This document shows, one piece after another, positions 34,843 to 45,838 of a stretch of 64,000 nucleotides of DNA. Source of the DNA: Coprinus comatus (lineage: Eukaryota > Basidiomycota > Agaricomycetes > Agaricales > Agaricaceae); NCBI GenBank assembly GCA_034638255.1, contig JAWPGT010000003.1, positions 124,001-188,000 on the forward strand, written 5' to 3'. The notes below the pieces were generated by a model, which saw nothing but the letters and a program-made list of their open reading frames with translations, was not told the DNA's origin and made no database searches. The stretch's first letter is position 1. Every line of letters starts with the position of its first letter. Position numbers and translations under genes: made by a program.

Positions 34843-37483
34843 ATGAGTCCCATAGACGGTTTACCTGCAGGACGGCGACCACTCTCTCTTGACATTGATA
34901 CACCCACACAGCAAGACTTCGCTCCACCAACCTCACCACCAGAACATTTGCAAGTAAATGAGTCAGATTCAACAACAACAAACTCATCCGATGAGTTTGA
35001 CTGGGACGAAGAGGGCGACGACAAGGAAGTACCTGTTGAAGTTGCCAAGGCGAAACGTATACGATGGGTCTGGTTGGCTTTCATGAAACTCTCGCGTCCT
35101 GTTCGAGTCCTCCTTTTTGGGTTGTTCGGCGCTGCCATACTCATATCTCCTTTGCTCGTTGTCAATCTGCGCTTCAAAGAGAATCCTATTCGATTACAGG
35201 TGCATGTTTGGTCATTATGGTTAACTATCATTTGGGCAGCAGCCTGTGGAACATTCCTAGTTGTGGATGCCATTCCTTATATCGTGCTGCTGGTCATACG
35301 GTTATTCGGAGGACAGGTAGAACGACTGAAGTCCCAAGTTGAAGTGCGTTTTTCCAACAAAGCTCCAACTTTTATGAACACACATTGATTCTGTCACTCT
35401 GACAGTTGACTATGGCAGTTACTGCCTGGCTCAAATTAGTTTTAGACATTGCATGGGCTTGGATAAGTCTCTCAGTCATCCGAGCCGTGTATCACCCTGC
35501 TGGGTCTTATTGGACCATCATCAATCGTGTGATGCAGGTAACCATATGTTTCCACTAAAATATCCATAAATAAGCTGACATTATCTCATACAAGGCATTG
35601 TTCGCAGCTGGAATGATCCTATTGGCAGAAAAACTATTTTTACAATTCGTGGCTATCAATTTTCATGAGAAAGCGCTGGCAGAACGGCTAGCAGAAAACA
35701 AGCTAGGTCTCAAAGCGTTGGATAGACTATCAAACGCCACAGTTATACCTTCCAGGAAATCGCCATATCATAAACGTGGTCATCGAAGCCCTGGATCTGC
35801 TGCTTCATTGGATTTTCTAGGGGGTCTCAACCGCGGTCAAAATGATAATGCTAATGGTGAACCATCATGTGTTACAGAAAAGAAAGTATTACTGGTGAAA
35901 GAAAAAGAAAAAGCACAGTATCGTTCAAGAAGAGTCGAGCGAAAGAAGCAAAAGAAGGCAATGGCGAGCGTCATTGTCGACCAGGTTGGTGGTGCAATTG
36001 GGCAAGTGGCTCTCAAAAATTCCAAGTTGAATCGAGATGGAGTGATTGGAGGCCTGGCGTCAGCTAGGAGACTTGCGCGGAAGCTTTTTAGTACCCTGAG
36101 TGATTCATATCCTCCGCGGGCTCATTTGACGGTGGACGGTAAGTACGGGTTTGTATGAATACTACAACGATGCGTTTTTGATGGCATATTCTCAGATTTC
36201 GAGCCATATTTCCGTTCTACTGCGGAAGCGGTAAGTTGGAGCGTGCATTACGGAAAGTTACAGCTGTTCATCATTTAATAGCACACTGCATTTGCACTAT
36301 TTGACAAAGACGGCAACGGTGATATTACAAAACGTGAAATGCGAGAAGCTGTACAACGTATATACCGTGAAAGGAAAGCCTTGACCGCAAGTTTGAAGGT
36401 ATACATGTTCTCGATGGCTGAATGATACATAAGCTGATTGCGACCAGGATGTAAGCGCCATTGTTGCGAAACTGGACGCCGTCATGTTAGCTCTGGCACT
36501 TGTAATCATTATATTTGTTTGCCTCCTGATTTTTAATCGATCAAATACCCTCGCCTCCTTGGTCCCGCTTGCTACCATAATTCTTGGATTTTCATTCATC
36601 TTCGGCAACTCTGCTGCAACACTGTTCGAATCTGTACGCATTTCGACGCACTTCCACTAGTTTCTTTGCTCATTTTCTCTCTAGTTAATCTTTATCTTCT
36701 CCACTCATGTTTTCGATGTCGGAGATCTTGTGATGATAGACGACCAGGTAAGAAGCTTTGTGGTTCCACGTCTGTCGTTTGCTTACAGCTGATATAGGTT
36801 CTCTTCGTCAAAGAGTTTGGGCTCTTCTCTACCACATTCCAACGTGTGGATGGACAAACAATAATTGCCCCAAATGCACTGTTGGCAGGAGAAAAAATGG
36901 TACATAATCTACGTCGCAGCAAATCAATGTGAGTTATAAGCAGGTTCTTTATCGTAACTTGTACTCATTTATCTTTTAGGTGGGAGACTACCATCTTAAC
37001 AATATCTTACAATACCCCACTTGAGACTATTGAACAATTGCGTATCAAGATTAACGCGTATATCACCACTAATAGTCGCGAGTGGTCTGGATTTGCTTTA
37101 AACATTGACAAGATGGAGTTCCAGAATGCATTGCACTTGATTGTCGCTATCGAACGTAAGATAATGTCTTTCATAATTACACTCCCCTGGTGCTCATGAT
37201 ATTTTGTTCAGATCGACCGAATTGGCAGGATTGGGGAGGGCGATGGACGCGTCGAACAGCTTTTATGCGCCACTTGAAAGTTTTGCTTGAGGAGCTTGAT
37301 ATTGGCTACATAATGCCTGTTCAACCAATTCTCCTACCAACAGGTGGACCTCCACCTCACTCTATGTCCCAATTGCAACCAACCTCTGCTTTAAGTCCAC
37401 ATCGAGCTATAGCAGAATCTCTTGGCAATGCTGGCGGATTCCATGGAAGCGACATGGCTCGTGCCCCGGGCAGATCATTTTAG
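34843..37483 (+). CDS. Mechanosensitive ion channel of the MscS family with an EF-hand
   Basis: The first in-frame ATG is at 34843 (MSPIDGLPAGRRPLSLD); the frame is open further upstream but lacks an ATG. An acidic N-terminus leads to four membrane segments, starting with PVRVLLFGLFGAAILISPLLVV and VWSLWLTIIWAAACGTFLVVDAIPYIVLL. A cytosolic stretch rich in Lys/Arg follows. A single EF-hand FDKDGNGDITKREM has Asp, Asp, Asn, Asp and Glu in the calcium-binding positions. The MscS core has two hydrophobic helices (VMLALALVIIIFVCLLIF and LVPLATIILGFSFIFGNSAATLFESLIFIF), then HVFDVGDLVMIDDQVLFVKEFGLFSTTFQRVDGQTIIAPNALL. Fungal relatives (Msy1/Msy2) are ER channels that control calcium during hypo-osmotic shock. 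The C-terminal tail is Pro/Ser-rich. Confidence 0.92.
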
Positions 37484-37573
37484 TTTTCACATGAAGGATG
37501 ATGTGGACATTTAGAGACTATGACACCTTTGTAAAAGTATCTACATGCGTTGTTGTATGATTAGAAAGGTTTT

Positions 37574-40018
37574 ATGCACATAAGTAGTGATGAATTGTGT
37601 TTTATCAACAGTGATCCGAACACTGGTTGTATCGATCTGGACATGTACCAAACAACCTCAACACAAGAGTCCATCTCCTCTGTTTTCGAGCAAATCAAAG
37701 TCCCTGCATCTACCTCGTCCAACAGGAACCACCCGTTTGCATCTGGAAGTGAAGACACACACCTTTTCCTTCAACAAATTGCACATGCCGCAGAACAAGT
37801 CTCAAATTCATTGAACACATACCTGACTTTGCCATGGACACAACCAAAACTTGTATCTATGCTTCGCCAGCAATCGATATTGACAAGTAGCCTGCGAACT
37901 GTCAGGCATTTTATCTCCTTCTACATCTCCTTTCACTGACAACCAGTAGTCAGAAAATAAAACAAAACAATTCGTGGATGCGCTGCAAGAACGCGCGGGT
38001 ATCGTCTACAGCGAGGACATCCCACTTGATAGCGCTTCTGTCGCCAAATTCTGCATATCTCGTCTCGAAGCATGGAGTATCCAGGCTGGGATGGAAACTT
38101 TTCAGGAAGGTAGAGATGATAATATCACAGTGATGCTTGGTGGCAAGGTCCTCGTTGTGGATGTGCATTTCTCATTGAACAAAGAAGATCCATTAAGACC
38201 ACGCGCTCGTGTTGCAAGTGTCAAGACATCGTACGCAACATCGGATGATTCCTCTGGTGCTTCGTCTAACACCAAAGGCTCTATCTCACTCGATGTCTTT
38301 CTTGCCGAAAGCATACAAAAATATTGTGATGAAGTACAAAGACCAAAACACGAACGCAACCCTGTTTTTGCTGCTCGCTTAGGACAGGGCGTACAACAAC
38401 AACTACGATATCTTATCATGTTGGATAGATTAGCTCAGAAAAAGGCGGGTGCTCGTGTTGCTTGGTTCGTGGACACGGATGAACTTTGTCCGAAAGTTGA
38501 AGTATTCGCAAAGTCAGAAGCGGAGACAATAGCTTCGTGAGTGCATTGTCTATATATTCCGCACACTATCCTAATAATAAATCATTCATAGCAATTTAGC
38601 CATTTCCATTGCTCCTTTGGATATATTCTTGATGCGTGCTCATACTCTCCCTCTGCCCTATCTTTCATCTCCCAGCATTACATTCCTTGTGTATCTTTCA
38701 CCCCTCGCATATCTGAAATGTATTCAAGACGTTCCATCGCCGACAGCTAGACCTCCCAATCTCCCAAGCCTGGACATCCCTCTGGGCCACTTACGTTCTG
38801 TTCTACCAGAAATATCAAGAGGGGTGACAACAGCCACCCTTTCTGTTACGCCCCTCACCTCACCTCCACTGTTTACTCCCATGGAACAGCTGCCCGGAAT
38901 TGCCAGCCGGCCCATATTCTCTTTCTGTGCTCATGGGGCTGAGATACGGCACATCTTTCCTCAAAATGATCCCACCCCTGAAGCCGATTATACTGCCACA
39001 CATCATGTCTGGACATTAGACTTTACTGATGGAGGTAAAAGGCGAGGAGTGGTTATGAGCCAAAGCCGAATGAGAGATATTGAACTGCTGATCACTCCTT
39101 TGGGAGGGCTTCATTCGGACTTGGATGATATAAATATCATCTCATTCAGTGCAAACACTTGGGTTGATATACTAGTGAGTGTCATCTTATCATTTCATTT
39201 AGACATTTGCTCAAGTTTAATAGCTAAACCCTGGATCCTCGATCAAACATGAAAAGTATACCGCCTTATATGTACGTACAATCGAAACGGTTAAAGAGGG
39301 CTGTACTAACCTAAAGTATCGCAGACCTCGCCAGGTGGCTTGCACCCGCCCCTTGAGTTAAAACTCACCCCACCAGATGAACCGGGCTTCGTCCTCGAGA
39401 GAATCCCTGTACATAATATCCAAGAAGTTTGGGGCATTTTGGAAGTGAGTGCCCTCCTAATAGAAACAAAGATCTCTGAACATGAACTAACCGCTACATA
39501 CTATAGATTGTACGCGAACAATGTTGGCTTAATGAAACAATACTCGCTTGTGATTGGCATCCGGGGAGTATGAGACCTGAAGCCGATTTAGGAATGGAGA
39601 ATCTTGAAATTACCGATGAAGAACTTCAGGCTGTTCTTGCTGGTATGGTTCTCAACCCTGTTTCGACTAATATTAACCCTAAATTTGTACTCTCCCCTAA
39701 GGTACTATGGTTCCTGAGAAAATACCTATCAACATCTCAGTAGATCCTCCTAATAATGAAGACGACAATTTATTCGGACCTTCCACAACACAGCATCGTC
39801 CAATGATTGTCATCAGGTCTCCTGAAAGACCACCTATCACTGGATTGGTCGAAATCACGGTTTCTCTTGATGAAACTCGACCTCGTGGGATTACTGTTGA
39901 AGTTAAAGGTGCTATGGTATTGGACATGCGAACTGACGTTTTGGAGGAAATTTGTCGAAGAGGTGGGACGTTTGGACTTCCAGGGCGGATTTGGATGGGT
40001 TCTGGTCATACGATATAA
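37574..40018 (+). CDS. MED1: Mediator of RNA polymerase II transcription subunit 1
   Basis: Residues after the first intron match the MED1 domain: KTKQFVDALQERAGIVYSEDIPLDSASVAKFCISRLEAWSIQAGMETFQEGRDDNITVMLGGKVLVVDVHFSL. A further conserved block reads SISLDVFLAESIQKYCDEVQ. Later exons carry PLDIFLMRAHTLPLPYLSSP and the C-terminal MIVIRSPERPPITGLVEITVSLDETRPRGITVEV. The product is a middle-module Mediator subunit in the nucleus. Two starts are possible: ATG at 37574 (MHISSDELCF) or ATG at 37643 (MYQTTSTQESISSVFEQIKVP); the second looks more like a functional N-terminus. The first intron uses the donor GTCAGG, and TSENKTKQF restores the frame. The gap from the channel gene is only about 90 bases. 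Confidence 0.85.
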
Positions 40019-40515
40019 ATTTTGATTTTGATTTCACTCACCATTGACACTTAGTATATACTCATCAAACATAACGGGATTCAGTATCATCCCAAACGAA
40101 AGAAAAAAGAAAAAGGGTTCAGTAAAATTCAGAGAGATTATACACAAATGATGATGCGCCTGGTTTGAATACCCTCCGTGATTTTGATAATGAGGTTCCA
40201 AAACTGAGAGTGTATAAAAACATTTTATTTATCCCAATTATAACTTATTGGTTGTACTGGTGTATCCAAGCACTTCTGTACTCCTGTGTACAATATACAG
40301 TATATCGCATTGCAGAAGCGTAAATACATATATTTATTTAATCATAAAACACAAAGCGAATGACAGAAAAAACACTGGGTTCGGTAACATACTACATAAT
40401 ATTTTACATTGTTCTGAATTTAGTGAAACTTGAATGAGACGAGCTTGCCTTTTGAGGACATAGAAGGTTTGAATAAGCGACAGGAGAGTTCGTGATATCC
40501 AAATGGGAGATGGTA

Positions 40516-42346
40516 TCATTTTGCTCTCGCTGGGCCCTTCTTATTCATTTTCATCCTTCGACGTACCAAGGGAGGGGACGTTAAAGCATTCCATGCTGCT
40601 TTGGGTTCCATGCTAGGCAATCTCTTTATTGCGAAGGAAAGGGCGCGGTAAGAGTATGGTTTCTGACCACTAGTGATGGAATGAAGGGCATCCTCGAATT
40701 CTTGACATATAGCTTCATTCCAATGTTTCACCAGAAAATCAACCTCGACCTCGATGATCTCATCATGCCTGAGACACATCAAATCAGTTAAACTCAACCA
40801 GAAAGAATATAAAAGTCACTTGCTGAGATGTAAAGCGAGAGAATAGTTCGTCTACGATATTATCCTCAGTTAAAGCATCTCGTATCCCTTCTTTCGCGAG
40901 TTTCTGGAGTGTAGGCAGGCCAGTCTGCAGACGTTTGGTTATTTACGTTAGTAAAATGTGTGATCTTTTGCTCACATAATCCGCAAGTCGGTACATAGAT
41001 TTTGGAGAACATCTACAGGGCTGGATCAAAGTATCGGTGAACATATGCGGAGTTAGTTTCGGTTTTGGTACAAATTTCATTGCACGGGGTGTGATCTTCG
41101 AGAAGTGGATTTCGTTTGTATAAGCGTAATATACCAAGGCTTTCCATCTAGTGAATTGGCATAAACACAATGATTTTGTGGGGGGAAGAAAACGCTGACG
41201 TCTGGTATGCTGTTCCACTAATGGCGTATGCCTTGACATCACCCACATCCGCTTGAGGTAACGGTGGCACTGCTAAGGATGTACATGATTGAGCAGGGCT
41301 AACTTGGTCTTTCACACTGAACACGCATGGTGAACAATTATAATATAAACGGTGTAATAACAACCAACCTTTCACATGGTGTATACATATCCACTGATTT
41401 CTTGACACCGATATCCGAAAGAACCATAGATGGTACTGGTGATAGTTCCCGGTTTTGTATAGCATCTACTGGTACTGGATCGGAATCTGGATCTGGATGT
41501 TTCACCGAAATTTCATCTTCTGGCTCTAAGTCACTATCCGAGTCATAATCATATGACCCTTTTGCAAGTCGTTCAATGACTTCGGGTACGTCATCCCACA
41601 AAGTGCAACGTATGCCAGATTGGAAGCTCTCCTCAGAAAGTACTAGAACCAAAAATTATTATTGATCCTCCGACAAATTACCACAGAAAATTAGACGTAC
41701 AATCTAAAAAGTACGGACTTAATTTTTTTAACAATCCTCCATTGGCAAAGACCGCACGAGGTCGGATGGGAGATCGAAACATCGTCATTTTGGAAGATGA
41801 TGTCGCAGAATAGAGGTAGAATTTGGTATTAACCAGATGGTTTCCATTCAAGGAACTCAACAGAACTCTGTTGATGTCCGGGGAAAAACTTGTTGGGAAG
41901 GAGAATTCATCTTCAGGATCGAGGGTAACTTCAATCGTGAAAATAGTGTTTCCTCTGTGTTGAAATGGCTCAGGGTATGAACCAAGGTTGAAACTCTGCG
42001 TAATCCGGGCATCTCGGTAGCTGTATTGCAGTGGCTCGTCAGATGTGCTTGGGAATTCTGCCCAGACAGTGAGTGCCAGAGGGCGTAATGGCATACTACG
42101 GCATAAGTGAGGAGAGAATGTTACATCGATGTGACCTCTTCTCTCCTGTAAGTTAGGGTTCGACTTTGAGGCTTCGAACTGGTAAGTTCTCTTGAACTCG
42201 AACTTCCAACCGAGCCCACAAACAGGAGAGGAGTAGTTCACCGCGCCGTTACTTGAGTTTTTGGATACTGAAGTTGGAGGAATGGATATGAAACTTGTCA
42301 CACGAGCAGGATTACCGCACCAGCGATCAGATTGAGCTCTGGACAT
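40516..42346 (-). CDS. BTB/POZ domain protein, copy A of a tandem triplet
   Basis: The start is MSRAQSDRWCGNPARVTSFISIPP at 42346. The N-terminal region of about 180 residues (CGLGWKFEFKRTYQFEASKSNPNLQERRGHIDVTFSPHLC...) looks like a beta-sandwich resembling MATH domains. The BTB domain begins VNTKFYLYSATSSSKM and RPRAVFANGGLLKKLSPYFLDLLSEESFQSG. An acidic insert YDYDSDSDLEPEDE interrupts it, and it resumes AYAISGTAYQTWKALVYYAYTNEIHF, CSPKSMYRLADYTGLPTLQKLAKEGI and NIVDELFSRFTSQHDEIIEVEVDFLV. The C-terminus is short and basic. Such proteins may be CUL3 substrate adaptors or transcription cofactors; the substrate is unknown. About six exons. Exon boundaries match those of copies B and C. Confidence 0.85.
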
Positions 42347-42388
42347 AACAAGAATGTTTGGCAAGGACTATTGGAGCCAGTACAAGGT

Positions 42389-42395
42389 ATTTATA
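42389..42395 (-). promoter_or_regulatory. TATA box of BTB copy A
   Basis: TATAAAT on the minus strand, 43 bases upstream of the ATG. The flanking sequence (GGAGCCAGTACAA nearby) is closely repeated upstream of copy B at the same distance. Confidence 0.6.
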
Positions 42396-42564
42396 CAACA
42401 GTCAATGTGAGAGAATGTATCTGTCAGCTGGTTGTTTGGCGCTTCTAAGTTCTGATAAGAACGTTCGTAGTCTGTCCGCAGTGCACTGTTTCCCCAACCA
42501 AATCAATCCGCAGTTCAGGAAGCTCGACTAAGAAGCGCGAGTGAGAGAAAGGCCTGAGGGGCTG

Positions 42565-42582
42565 GGTTCGAACCTTCTCCCC
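42565..42582. repeat. Duplicated 18-base element with GGTTCGAACC palindrome, copy 1
   Basis: GGTTCGAACCTTCTCCCC occurs here and identically at 45441-45458. The match continues imperfectly through GAACTTTG and CTCGTTCT. It lies about 220 bases upstream of BTB copy A. The palindrome fits a Pol III B-box consensus, but no tRNA fold surrounds it. Confidence 0.8.
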
Positions 42583-42977
42583 GGAACTTTGCTCGTTCTC
42601 GCCCTTATGATCGCATACTCTTTCTTTCTTATTTGAAATTGTTGAGTTTAGCTTGGTTGTAGTAAGCCTGCAGGCTCTTGCCCACAGGGACAAAGAATAA
42701 TGCGTATCTAGTCATACGATTTAAATGATTTTATCTCACATGCCGCATGCACATTTTTGTTTGATGCTTTGGTGAATTAGCAACAAGTAAATGTCCGATA
42801 TGGTTTGAAGAGACTAAAACATGGTTTTTTGCAAAATATTTCCACCATCAATTGTAATCTGAATAGAGATAGACCATGATACACCAAAGCTCAGTGGTTA
42901 GTACTCTTCAGTGCCCCTTGATAGGCTTCAGTCAACCGATCTCTGTATTGGCTATTTGGAAAATGGAGAGATTTGGC

Positions 42978-44773
42978 TTAGGGGCGAGGTGCGGGAGGTT
43001 TCGGAGGCTTCCGTGCGGAGGAAGAATCCATGCTATTCAGAGACTTCCATGCGGAGGTAGAATCCACGCCACGCAGTCTTTTTATTGCGAAGGCAAGAGC
43101 ACGGAAGCAATGAGGTCTCTCTCCCTTTACAATTTCTTGAACAGCATCATCGAAACTGCGAGATACATCTTCGTTGAAGTTGTTGACTAGGAAATCCACC
43201 TCCACTTTTATGATTTCATCGTATCTGCAACATAGACATTATATCAATAACCAGAGTCAGCGGTGAGCCGGGTATTTGAATTTGGTTGCTTACTGCGAAG
43301 TAAAACGAGAAAACAGTTCATCCACAACATTGTGCGTATTTATATCACGCGCTATGTGTTCTTTCGCAAGGCCCTGAAGAGCGCTCACACCAATCTATAG
43401 GTTCAAATTCGTTCGTTAGACAGGTATGTGATATGGAATAAGGTAAGCCAAACGAACATAATCTGCAAGCCGATACATGGACTTAGCAGAACAGGGATGA
43501 ATCGGCAGTGGAACGGGTGATTTTGCCCTGGCCCGACTCGGTAAGAAAGTTGATGAGAGCCTTTTGAAATGAATTTTGTTCGTATATGCATAATATACCA
43601 ATGCTTTCCACCTGAGTTGTCATGAATAAAGTTTACTGAACTTGACAGCAGATCACGGACGTTTGGTAAGCTGTTCCACTGATAGCATACGACTTGACAT
43701 AATCTGTAGTAGTCGCAGTGCTGGGGATTGTTGAAGAGTCGAAGGGACCAATTAATATGGGGTCTAAAAACTCGATGCACTACTGACCTTTTGCTGCCAG
43801 TTTTAATATTCAATGATGTAGCCATTCCATCATCTGGGGAAGATGTCATGTTAACCGTACTCGGTCCTTCTTGTCCATTTGTTTTTGCATCGGGAGGTGG
43901 ACACGGCGTTGGGTCTACATCACCATCTACAACCTCCAAATCACTGTCTGAATCATAATCATCATATGTTCCTTCTTCAAGCCGCTCGTTCATTTCAGGA
44001 ACATCCGCTTGCAGAGCGCTTCGAACGCCTGACTGGAAGCCAGCATCGGTAAGCACTGAAAGCTGATGGTAAATGTGATTAACTAGGCTAGAAAATTAAA
44101 TAAACATACAAGTTGAAAAATACGGGCATAGTCCTTCTAAGACCACACCATTAGCATAGACTACACGCGGACGGCCCGGAAATCGGGTTCCTTTAGAGGA
44201 TATTTTCGCTGAATAGAGGTAAAATTTAGTGTCGATCAGACCCTTTCCCTCCAGAGAAATCGACAAAGCTTTATCGATGTTAATGGAGGGATTTGTTGGG
44301 AAGGAGAGTTCATCGCTGGAATCAAAGGTAATTTCAATCTTGAAAAGAGTCTCCCCTTTGTATTGGAATGGTTCAAAATAAGAACCAAGGTTCGAAGCGC
44401 TTTGTTTAACCCCAATGCCTTGATAGTTGTTATGTAATGGTTGTTTAGATGCACTCGGGAATTGCGCCCACACATTGAATGACAAAGGACGTAATTCCAT
44501 CCTACGACAAAGGTGAGGAGAGAATTCGACGTCGATCCTGCTTCTTTTCTCCTGCAAGTTGAGATTCGATGTCGAGGGCAGAAAGTCAGAAGTTCTTCTG
44601 AACCTAAACTTCCAGCCGAATCCACAGACAGGAGATGAGTAGTTGGCGTCCTCATCGTCACTGTCACTGTCACTGTCGCATTCGAACAGGGAAGAAATCA
44701 GAGGAGGAATGGATATGAAGCTTGTTACGCGAGCGGGATTGCTGCACCAGTGATCAGGTTGAGCTTTGGACAT
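42978..44773 (-). CDS. BTB/POZ domain protein, copy B of a tandem triplet
   Basis: MSKAQPDHWCSNPARVTSFISIPP at 44773 is nearly the same as the start of copy A. The N-terminal domain (CGFGWKFRFRRTSDFLPSTSNLNLQEKRSRIDVEFSPHLCRRMELRPLSFNVWAQFPSAS) and the BTB core (DTKFYLYSAKISSKG, RPRVVYANGVVLEGLCPYFSTLLTDAGFQSGVRSAL) are close to A. The acidic insert reads YDDYDSDSDLEVVDGD. The rest of the BTB and BACK-like region follows: AYTNKIHF, SAKSMYRLADYV, and EVDFLVNNFNEDVSRSFDDAVQEIVKGERPHCFRALAFAIKRLRG. The C-terminus ends in a proline-rich tail, KPPKPPAPRP. The position of the first BTB intron (T|gtatgt before LLT) is the same as in copy A. Confidence 0.84.
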
Positions 44774-44815
44774 AGCAAGAGCACTTGGCAAGGGACATTA
44801 GAGCCAGTACAATGA

Positions 44816-44822
44816 ATTTATA
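44816..44822 (-). promoter_or_regulatory. TATA box of BTB copy B
   Basis: TATAAAT on the minus strand, 43 bases before the ATG at 44773. Spacing and flanks equal those of copy A, which supports promoter duplication. Confidence 0.6.
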
Positions 44823-45838
44823 CACTGACCATCACGTAAGAGAGAGTCCCTATCTGGTTGGCAGCTGTTGTAATGTGCCTTTCAGTGCTTCTAAGATTGA
44901 TAGATAATCTGGACATCTATATTTATCTCTTGACTTCTCCCAAGAACGTCAGTAGTAGTAGTACATTCCCCCACAATCCGCAGTCCAGTAATCTAAATAA
45001 AGGAGTCTGACTCCTGGGAAGCATGAACACTTATATTACATACCACTACTTATGTCCGGAGGAAAGGGTAGGAGAAACCCAATAACCGATTAACCATCAT
45101 TCCAAAACCGCCGGAAAGGGAAGGAAGAATGTCACCACTTTTATCGTCACGCCTCCTGGCTGTTCTGATACCAGAGGCTGACTTCGGTAGCCTTGCTTGC
45201 TGGGCGTCTTCATTGAATGAATTAGTATTATGCGTACACCATGGCACAGTTCATAGGTTTTGTTCTGGGTAGTAGCAATGTGGGTAGTAATGTGTGTTGA
45301 GTATATTAAACGATGTAAGCATGCTTCAACTCGCTACATCTGGTCAAAAAAACTTACCTAAAAGGATTTCAAGTTTTCTATTGACCTTGATTACATCTCC
45401 TCCTTCTTGTCTTAACGCAGTCCGTAAGTACTAAGGACTAGGTTCGAACCTTCTCCCCAGAACTTTGTCTCGTTCTTGCTTTTTGACTGCTGCAAGTTAT
45501 ATACATTTTCCCAAATGTTTGATAGTCCCAGGAAGAGTTTTAGATTGGCGTAATACTCACTACAACTAAGAAAACTACAACTACAACATCATATTAATGC
45601 TCTCCCCAACGCTGACATTCATCTTTTCAGATTGAGAAGAGTCTACGTGCGGTTCGTTTTAACTTTTCCTGAGTTGTTTAAGTAATCAAACTTGAAAGGC
45701 TAAATTGAAAGGGTGTTGTGAATGGATGACCCTGTTTACAACAAGATATACGTATATAATTTATCCAACCGACTTGAAAACCTAGATCCAATACAAACGC
45801 TGATCATACACGTACACCACAGTGACCCATTCGTTCAC
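44823..45838. other. Spacer between BTB copies B and C, no gene seen
   Basis: About 1 kb holding the promoter of copy B, the second copy of the GGTTCGAACC element and probably the 3' end of copy C's transcript. A 65-codon minus-strand frame at 45050-45247 has no recognisable domain and was not accepted as a gene. Confidence 0.5.
45441..45458. repeat. Duplicated 18-base element with GGTTCGAACC palindrome, copy 2
   Basis: Identical over 18 bases to 42565-42582, with the same downstream words (GAACTTTG, CTCGTTCT) in slightly different spacing. It lies about 670 bases upstream of BTB copy B and is not found upstream of copy C. Confidence 0.8.

Noticed and set aside
42500..42640. Possible tRNA gene around GGTTCGAACC
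   Set aside because: The T-loop-like sequence is present but the five-base T stem does not pair, and no A box, anticodon stem or acceptor stem can be drawn. The same holds at 45441.
45050..45247. Small minus-strand frame between BTB copies B and C
   Set aside because: 65 codons, no recognisable domain, no TATA or strong start context; probably chance.
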